From Halalkalibacter alkalisediminis (GTDB taxonomy: Bacteria; Bacillota; Bacilli; Bacillales; Bacillaceae_D): DNA of 51,856 bases. The stretch covers positions 1 through 51,856 of the forward strand of contig NZ_JAQQWT010000021.1 of assembly GCF_028610705.1 (NCBI RefSeq), read 5' to 3'. The translations under genes and the position numbers were made by a program. How positions within the stretch are numbered: position 1 is the stretch's first letter; every line of letters begins with the position of its first letter. Below, in pieces: positions 46,678-51,856 of this stretch. The notes under the pieces are model-generated. The model searched no databases, had not been told where the DNA came from, and saw only the letters and a program-made list of their open reading frames with translations.

Positions 46678-47616
46678 GTGAGATTAGGAATAATTGACAC
46701 TCATTGTGATGCATTACTTAAGCTTTGGGATGATCCTAACCGCGATTTTGTAGCATCAGAGGAAATCGATGCAAATGTAAATCGGTTAATTGCTGGTGAT
46801 GTAAGGGTTCAGGTCTTTGCTATTTTTGTTGAACCTTATGTGAAGCAAGATCAAAAGTTTCAAGTTGTATTAGAGCAAATTGATTTATTCTATAAAAGGG
46901 TTCTCAATTCAAGCTCTGCGTTCAGGCATATCCGTAAGTGGTCTGATTTAAAAGACCTTAAAGAGAATGAGATTGGGGCAGTCTTATCTCTCGAGGGTGT
47001 TGATGCTATTGGTGATGATTTGTCCAAACTCTCCATTCTTTATCAGCTAGGTGTTATTTCTGTTGGCTTAACATGGAATCAAGCAAATCTGGCAGCAGAT
47101 GGTGTCGGTGAGCCTAGAGGAGCCGGTCTCACGTTATTAGGAAAAGATCTTGTACGAATGAATAATCAAAATCAGGTCTTAACAGATGTATCACATTTAA
47201 GTATTAATGGTTTTTGGGATGTGATAGAATTGGCGGAGTTTCCGATTGCCTCTCATTCAAATGCAAGACGCCTTTGTGAACATCCGAGAAATTTATATGA
47301 CGACCAAATCCAAGCGCTCGTAGAGAAAAAAGGGTATATCGGTCTTGTCTTTTGCCCTACTTTTGTCACGTCTAATGAAGGTCTTTCTACCATACAAGAT
47401 GTTCTAAATCATCTTGATTACATGTGTTCACTTGGGGCAGAACAATACATTGGGTTTGGATCTGATTTTGATGGCATTACTGAAAAAGTAGTGGGTTTAA
47501 ATGATAGCGGAGAATATCAAAATCTTGTGAACGAGTTATTAAAGCATTACTCAGCCTCGCAGGTTCAACGATTCTTGAGTTTGAATTTTCAACAACTAAT
47601 TCAACGTCTTACATGA
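46678..47616 (+). CDS. Membrane-type dipeptidase (peptidase family M19)
   Basis: This 312-residue zinc dipeptidase starts with the metal motif D-T-H-C-D-A-L-L near residue 7. It continues with L-S-L-E-G-V-D near 102, the L-T-W-N-Q-A-N block, a D-V-S-H-L-S segment, S-H-S-N-A-R-R and I-G-F-G-S-D-F-D-G near 262, all typical of the renal dipeptidase family. No signal peptide is seen, so it is cytosolic. The GTG at 46678 follows AGAGGAGG. It is 53 bases upstream of a HesB-like selenoprotein gene and may share its transcript. Confidence 0.88.
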   Translation: MRLGIIDTHCDALLKLWDDPNRDFVASEEIDANVNRLIAGDVRVQVFAIFVEPYVKQDQKFQVVLEQIDLFYKRVLNSSSAFRHIRKWSDLKDLKENEIGAVLSLEGVDAIGDDLSKLSILYQLGVISVGLTWNQANLAADGVGEPRGAGLTLLGKDLVRMNNQNQVLTDVSHLSINGFWDVIELAEFPIASHSNARRLCEHPRNLYDDQIQALVEKKGYIGLVFCPTFVTSNEGLSTIQDVLNHLDYMCSLGAEQYIGFGSDFDGITEKVVGLNDSGEYQNLVNELLKHYSASQVQRFLSLNFQQLIQRLT

Positions 47617-47669
47617 AATTAATTTTTAATTTCGGTATAATGGTTAAGTAGAAAAGCGAGGTGAATGAT

Positions 47670-47954
47670 ATGAATATTACAGATCGCGCTAAAACATTTC
47701 TTCAAGAGACGATGAACGAACACGGATTAAATACAGTACGTGTCGTTTTTACTGGTATGGGTTGAGGTGGTCCAAAATTAGGGCTAGCTCTGGATGAGCC
47801 AGCAGAATCGGATCAACAAGAAGTTATTAATGGTATTAATGTTGCGATAGAGAAAGATGTTGTCCCACATGTGACAGATTTAACTTTGGATTACCAAGAA
47901 ACAGAAGGTCAACCAGGTCTTGTTATGCTTGGTGGAGGTCAAGATTGTTGCTAA
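47670..47954 (+). CDS. HesB-like selenoprotein (UGA at residue 32)
   Basis: This 94-residue protein (counting Sec) of the HesB/IscA fold begins at ATG 47670 after GAGGTGA. UGA (47763-47765) gives G-M-G-U-G-G-P-K-L-G-L-A-L-D-E-P, the known signature of HesB-like selenoproteins, with U at the first ligand position of A-type carriers. The C-terminus ends D-C-C, supplying the other two thiols. It may bind a metal or cluster or act as a selenol redox protein; neither is demonstrated for the family. A SECIS-type hairpin and a terminator follow. Without recoding the gene is not annotated at all. Confidence 0.93.
47783..47804 (+). promoter_or_regulatory. Candidate SECIS hairpin of the HesB-like gene
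   Basis: GCT-a-GCTC pairs with GAGC-c-AGC around the loop TGGAT, with the GCTC arm 21 bases after the UGA. Confidence 0.65.
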
Positions 47955-47971
47955 TAAGAACAAAGAAGGAG

Positions 47972-48006
47972 AGAGTGACTATCTAATTAGTCACTCTTAT
48001 TCTTTT
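47972..48006 (+). terminator. Terminator after HesB-like selenoprotein
   Basis: AGAGTGACTA (47972-47981) pairs with TAGTCACTCT (47988-47997), followed by T-rich sequence. Confidence 0.8.
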
Positions 48007-48201
48007 TACAAGATTTTTGATATAGTCGTCTACCATGTGATAAAAGTGCTGCTAGATCAAGGTAAGACTTCAAACACTCTTTCACATTTCGCTTAGTTTC
48101 AGGTTCTTGCAATTGAGAGAAGGCTTATCTTTATGAAATAAATGTTTATATATGTTACAATAGCGAAAGGTTTTTAGAGAAAAGGAAGGGGATTGATTAG
48201 A

Positions 48202-48948
48202 TTGAAAAAAATAACAATGAGTTTTGGAATTTTAGCATTAGCATTTGGACTAGCTGCTTGCGGTGGAGATGAAACGGAGCAGGAAGAAGCAGTAGCTGCA
48301 CCAGAAGAATCAGCACCTGCAGAGCAGGATTTGAATTCTATCATTGATACTGAAAATATTCCTGATGTTATTGCTACCGTAAATGGTGAAGATATTGAAA
48401 AGGAAGTTTATGTTTCTTATTTACAGCAACAAGCTACTCAAATGATGATGCAGGGCATTGATTTAAATAGCGAAGAAGGCAGAAGTTACTTAGAAATGAT
48501 TGAGGAAAGCACGCTACAGCAGCTTGTTAATGAAAAGTTAATTGTACAAGCAGCGAATGAAGCAAATCTTGAAGTAACTGAGGAAGAGATTGAACAAGAA
48601 ATTGCTTCAATTCTTACTGAATTTCAATTAGAGTCTGAAGAAGAGCTTCAAGAGCTAATAGAGCAACAAGGTGTAACAATGGATGAACTTCGCGATGACG
48701 TTGTGGAATATGTAAAACGTGATAAATACATTCAACAAAATATTAATGTAACAGATATTACTGAAGAAGAACTTCAAGCAGCTTATGATGAATTGTTAAC
48801 AATGGTTGAAGATGAGTCTGAAGTTCCTGAGTTTGAGGATTACAGAGAAGAGTTAGAATCTAGTTTACTGAAAGAGCAAGAACAAGCACAAACGGCTCAA
48901 TTGTTAGAAGAGTTACGTGAAGATGGTGAGGTTACGATTCATATCTAA
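48202..48948 (+). CDS. SurA/PrsA-like chaperone lipoprotein without PPIase domain
   Basis: This 248-residue lipoprotein has a signal peptide ending L-A-A-C (Cys about 20). An acidic linker and a SurA N-terminal-type helical domain (about 52-225) follow, with V-A/I-A-T-V-N-G-E-D-I-x-K-E, L-V-N-E-K-L-I-V-Q-A-A and the E-E-E-I-E-Q-E-I block. No parvulin domain is present and the protein is very Glu/Gln rich. It is anchored outside the membrane and may assist folding of exported proteins. The TTG at 48202 has better spacing from AGGAAGGGG than the in-frame TTG at 48193. Confidence 0.82.
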   Translation: MKKITMSFGILALAFGLAACGGDETEQEEAVAAPEESAPAEQDLNSIIDTENIPDVIATVNGEDIEKEVYVSYLQQQATQMMMQGIDLNSEEGRSYLEMIEESTLQQLVNEKLIVQAANEANLEVTEEEIEQEIASILTEFQLESEEELQELIEQQGVTMDELRDDVVEYVKRDKYIQQNINVTDITEEELQAAYDELLTMVEDESEVPEFEDYREELESSLLKEQEQAQTAQLLEELREDGEVTIHI

Positions 48949-48956
48949 TCTGAAGT

Positions 48957-49024
48957 AGATGGCTTATAAGCAACTTATTCCTAAACGGGGATTAGGGGCT
49001 ATAGGCCATCTTTTTTTGATTTTT
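48957..49024 (+). terminator. Terminator after SurA-like gene
   Basis: AGATGGCTTATA pairs with TATAGGCCATCT with an inner CCTAA/TTAGG stem, then seven T. Confidence 0.78.
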
Positions 49025-49116
49025 AAAATTCTCTTGCTGATTTAAGAATTCGACTATAGAATATAGGTGATTGGTATTGGTTAATTATGAGTATGCCGAT
49101 TATTGGAGGAAGAAAC

Positions 49117-50031
49117 ATGATCGATATAAAACATAGCAACATTTTATTAGAGAGTGGAACAAATGAACTTGAAATCGTTATGTTTTCAGTTGGGAGCAGT
49201 ACATTTGGAATTAATGTATTAAAAGTAAGAGAAATCATAAACCCAATGCTTATTACAGCAACGCCAAACGGCCATGAGCATGTGGAGGGGATCATTCACT
49301 TACGACAAGAAGTGATTCCAGTTGTGAATTTAGCAAAAGTATTAAAATTACCTGAATCGAAAAACCCAGTGCAAGATAAGTTTATTATCTCTGAACTGAA
49401 TCAAACAAAGGTAGCTTTCCATGTTCATGGTGTTTCTCGAATTCATCGTATTTCCTGGGAACAAATTGAAAAGCCAAGTGAACTCTCGCAAGGTAGTTTA
49501 AGTGCAATGATTGGAATCGTCAAAATGGATGAGTTGATGGCTTTGCTATTAGATTTCGAAAAGATTGTTGTTGATATTAATCCAGAATCAGGGTTATCTA
49601 TAGATCAGGTTAAAGCATTAGGACTGAGACAACGTTCGACTAAACGCATTTTAATCGCAGAAGACTCTGCTATCCTACGGAAACTCCTACATGATACGTT
49701 AGCGGAAGCGGGCTACGAAAGCTTACAGTTTTTTGAAAATGGAAAGAGTGCTTGGGAATACCTTGAATTTCTCGCTGAAGAGGGAATAGATGAGGTAAAT
49801 AGACGTATTGATGTCATCATTACAGATATAGAAATGCCACAAATGGATGGACATCACTTAACTGTGAAAATAAAAGAGAATCAAGTTTTATCACATATTC
49901 CTGTTCTTATCTTCTCTTCGCTTATAACAAATGATTTATTTCATAAAGGTGAAAGAGTAGGAGCAGATGCTCAAATAAGTAAACCGGAAATTGTTAAGCT
50001 TGTTGAAACGATTGATCAATTTGTAAATTAA
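49117..50031 (+). CDS. cheV: Chemotaxis protein CheV
   Basis: This 304-residue cytosolic coupling protein has an N-terminal CheW domain (about 15-165) and a C-terminal receiver domain (about 180-304). The receiver has the acidic pair I-A-E-D-S, the phosphorylated Asp in I-I-T-D-I-E-M-P-Q-M-D-G and the Lys in I-S-K-P-E. It couples receptors to CheA and participates in adaptation, as B. subtilis CheV (303). The ATG at 49117 follows TTGGAGGAAG. It is monocistronic with its own terminator. Confidence 0.93.
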   Translation: MIDIKHSNILLESGTNELEIVMFSVGSSTFGINVLKVREIINPMLITATPNGHEHVEGIIHLRQEVIPVVNLAKVLKLPESKNPVQDKFIISELNQTKVAFHVHGVSRIHRISWEQIEKPSELSQGSLSAMIGIVKMDELMALLLDFEKIVVDINPESGLSIDQVKALGLRQRSTKRILIAEDSAILRKLLHDTLAEAGYESLQFFENGKSAWEYLEFLAEEGIDEVNRRIDVIITDIEMPQMDGHHLTVKIKENQVLSHIPVLIFSSLITNDLFHKGERVGADAQISKPEIVKLVETIDQFVN

Positions 50032-50040
50032 GCAAAAGCC

Positions 50041-50104
50041 TGACCTAAAAGACTGAAGATCGACAGGGATGATCTCGTTAATGTCTTAAGGTCAGACTTT
50101 TTTT
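50041..50104. terminator. cheV terminator
   Basis: TGACCT-aaaa-GAC pairs with GTC-tta-AGGTCA with an interior loop, followed by seven T. Confidence 0.7.
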
Positions 50105-50216
50105 ATTTTTGTTTTTCATTTATTGCTTTTAATAGGTCTTCCTTTTGTTGCTCGGACAATATCCCTATCTTTTCAAAAAGTTGTGCATAATAGATTGTTT
50201 TTTTAGTGATACTCAT
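50103..50216 (-). CDS. Small hypothetical protein
   Basis: This 37-residue ORF on the minus strand has a good AAAGGAGAGA site before its ATG. The peptide (T-I-Y-Y-A-Q-L-F-E-K-I-G-I-L-S-E-Q-Q-K) is amphipathic and helical. It lies convergent with cheV and divergent from yneR. The family is not recognised, but the ribosome binding site and clean codon content suggest it is real. Confidence 0.5.
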   Translation of the reverse strand: MSITKKTIYYAQLFEKIGILSEQQKEDLLKAINEKQK

Positions 50217-50378
50217 TGGACTCTCTCCTTTAGCTTTTCTACATAATATGCATAAATATAAAAATGTTGACAAGGAGAAACTTTTTTGGTGGATTGCGGA
50301 AATGTAGAATTACCTTTCATAGACAAACCTTTTAAAAAATTGATATGATGGTAAGGTCAAAAAAAGGAGTGAATTGCG

Positions 50379-50684
50379 TTGAATATACAAGTAACAAAGC
50401 CAGCGATTCAGTGGTTCAAGGATGAATTAAACTTAAAAGGTGAAGGGGAATATGTTCGATTCTTTGCAAGATACGGCGGGTGTGGTTCCATTCAAAGTGG
50501 TTTTTCTTTAGGCATCAGTCACGAGGAAGAAGTTCCTGTCTCAGTTGGAGCAAAAGAGGAAGTAGAGGGGCTTGTCTTTTTTATTGCGGAAGAAGATATT
50601 TGGTATTTCAAAGGGTACGACCTTAAGGTAAAGTATAGCCGTAAGAATGAAGAAATTGAATTTATTTATGATGAACAAAATTAA
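50379..50684 (+). CDS. yneR: YneR-type HesB/YadR/YfhF family protein
   Basis: This 101-residue protein with the HesB-like fold resembles B. subtilis YneR. It has A-I-Q-W-F-K-D-E-L, Y-V-R-F-F-A-R-Y-G-G-C-G-S, G-F-S-L-G-I and the W-Y-F-K-G-Y-D-L-K-V-K-Y block. A single Cys lies in the G-G-C-G loop and the C-terminal Cys pair of true A-type carriers is absent, so cluster binding is doubtful. The function of this subgroup is unknown. It is the third member of the HesB superfamily in 5 kb, the other two being selenoproteins. Confidence 0.85.
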   Translation: MNIQVTKPAIQWFKDELNLKGEGEYVRFFARYGGCGSIQSGFSLGISHEEEVPVSVGAKEEVEGLVFFIAEEDIWYFKGYDLKVKYSRKNEEIEFIYDEQN

Positions 50685-50745
50685 AACAGACTATTATTGT
50701 TTTGATTAAAGGTGGAAATAACAAAATTTAATTGTTACAAATAGA

Positions 50746-50775
50746 GGATGAAATCGCATAGATTTCGTCCTTTTC
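50746..50775 (+). terminator. yneR terminator
   Basis: GGATGAAATC pairs with GATTTCGTCC around GCATA, followed by TTTT. Confidence 0.75.
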
Positions 50776-50950
50776 ATATTTATGTTGAAACAAATTTTCT
50801 TGAGGAGATAAGTACATAACAACTATCGAATTTCTGAACTGATTGTATAAACAGACTTTTAACTAGAGAAAGTTCAATTTGTAAACTGAATAATATTAGA
50901 GCTTAAATATAAACTAATTGAAACTGCTTAGATAATTGGAGGAGTATTGT

Positions 50951-51502
50951 ATGAGAGAAGTTAGCCATCATGTTCGTTTAACCTCAGCTGAAATTGCAAA
51001 TCTTTGGTCTCAATATCTTAACGATAGTATGGCTATTTGTGTCCTAAGACATTTGTTAAAACTGCCAAGATAAAGACACTCGTTCAATTCTTGAGTTTTC
51101 CTTACAGTTATCGCAATCTCATATTGAAAAAATCAATTTTTTTTTGACGCAAGAAAATTTTCCTGTTCCAAAGGGATTTTCAGAGAATGATGTTAATCTG
51201 GATGCTCTGCCATTATTTTCAGATACTTATATGCTTATTTATATGCACATTATGACGATTCATGGTTTGACTGGATATGCTGGTGCTGTTAGCACTTCGA
51301 TACGTACTGATCAAATTGATTGTACAGAAGAATATTAGAGTCAATGGTCCATAAAGGGATTGTTAGTAGGCCCCCAATATTAACGCGCCAAAGGAAGTGG
51401 ATTTTGTTGAGAAACAAAGCTTTTTAACTGGTTGATTTGGGGCACGTAGACCATACTGGTTGGTTAGAACAGCCACCTACTTTTGACGATCGTAAAAACT
51501 AG
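50951..51502 (+). pseudogene. Decayed DUF3231-family gene
   Basis: AATTGGAGGAG precedes the ATG. The N-terminus (V-R-L-T-S-A-E-I-A-N-L-W-S-Q-Y-L-N-D-S-M) is typical of DUF3231, a Bacillus family of about 330 residues made of two ferritin-like halves. Frameshifts near 51060 and 51340 break it. A middle piece reads T-Q-E-N-F-P-V-P-K-G-F and H-G-L-T-G-Y-A-G-A-V. A later piece reads K-E-V-D-F-V-E-K-Q-S-F-L-T-G-W-F-G-A-R-R-P. It is then joined by an internal deletion to the family C-terminus G-W-L-E-Q-P-P-T-F-D-D-R-K. It cannot make a full product. Confidence 0.82.
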
Positions 51503-51856
51503 CTAACAAGCATTAATTTGTAACCAAAAGCATATTGGTCATGCTTGCCTTTTTGATTACATCAATGAGATTTAGGTATTACTAAGAATAATCATACTTA
51601 AGCCATCGAAGGCAGGCTCGACAAACTTCTTAATTTGATTACCGGATTGTAAACGAGTGAAGCCGCTTTAATAGCGATAAAAAAGAAGGTTGGGAATTAG
51701 CGATAAAGAATATTCAAAGTAAATCCCTCCACATTGAAGTTTTAGTGTATGGTAACACTTTGTTTAGTATTTGCAAAATATCACTAGTGTTGCATAAAAA
51801 CTAACTGAATTTTCAGTTTTAAAGTTCTTCCTGTTTAGAGCCAAAAAAGTAAATAC
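51503..51856. other. Apparently non-coding right end
   Basis: I see no supported gene. A small stem, AAGCAT...ATGCTT, followed by CCTTTTTG near 51528-51555 may be a terminator relic of the pseudogene. The rest has frequent stops in all frames. Confidence 0.4.

Overview
The window looks like a chromosomal segment of a low-GC, spore-forming member of the Bacillaceae. The evidence is the small acid-soluble spore protein genes sspP, sspO, sspN and tlp, an aconitase gene next to sspO as in Bacillus subtilis, the yneP/yneQ/yneR-type genes, a hutPHUIG operon, CheV, YkuI, YppG and many AGGAGG-type ribosome binding sites. Genus cannot be fixed from the sequence alone.

The outstanding feature is a dispersed selenocysteine (Sec) system. 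The window holds tRNA-Sec (2787-2883, minus, anticodon UCA), selB (11846-13759), selD (19836-20888, minus) and selA (21342-22748). It also holds four genes with an in-frame UGA that fit selenoproteins: SelD itself (U19), a SelW/Rdx-type protein with a C-M-M-U motif (21012-21254), and two different HesB/IscA-like proteins (45480-45788 and 47670-47954). A hairpin compatible with a bacterial SECIS element follows each UGA. Standard gene callers would truncate, mis-start or miss all four. No formate dehydrogenase or other classical large selenoenzyme is present here. A GT-B glycosyltransferase overlaps the end of selB, and a PhnD/PhnE/PhnC-type ABC transporter follows it. This makes a candidate selenium-uptake or selenosugar module.

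Layout. 1-2900: the end of an integrative element (unknown ORF, excisionase-like protein, tyrosine recombinase) abutting the 3' end of tRNA-Sec, its probable attachment site. 3296-3817: membrane protein. 4195-10325: histidine utilisation operon hutP-H-U-I-G with a cre-like site over the promoter and a HutP-type antitermination region before hutH. 10396-11331: small genes and a decayed gene. 11846-17329: selB, glycosyltransferase and ABC transporter. 17507-18492: two overlapping CBO0543-like membrane genes. 19069-23243: coiled-coil membrane protein, selD, the SelW-like gene, selA and a thioesterase. 23503-28548: sspP, sspO, citB, a DUF421 protein, an FbpB-like protein and sspN. 28736-33184: VanZ, a TVP38-like protein, a CopC/CopD pair and an EamA transporter. 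33229-36773: SpoVK-like double AAA+ protein, yneP, tlp and yneQ. 36823-42583: nadE, a DUF4352 protein, a PHP phosphoesterase, yajQ, a decayed MerR gene, an RNase H-like protein and metA. 42912-50684: ykuI, an MFS transporter, two HesB-like selenoproteins flanking yppG, hsp20 and dipeptidase genes, a SurA-like lipoprotein, cheV and yneR. 50951-51502: a DUF3231 pseudogene, then apparently non-coding sequence to the end.

How the genes fit together: SelD makes selenophosphate. SelA uses it to convert seryl-tRNA-Sec to Sec-tRNA. SelB delivers that to UGA codons followed by a SECIS hairpin, which here includes the UGA of SelD. The hut operon degrades histidine to glutamate and formamide under histidine induction and probably carbon catabolite control. 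The spore genes are scattered among housekeeping genes in an order that partly matches the B. subtilis yne/citB region, as if the selenium genes were spliced into or lost around that backbone.
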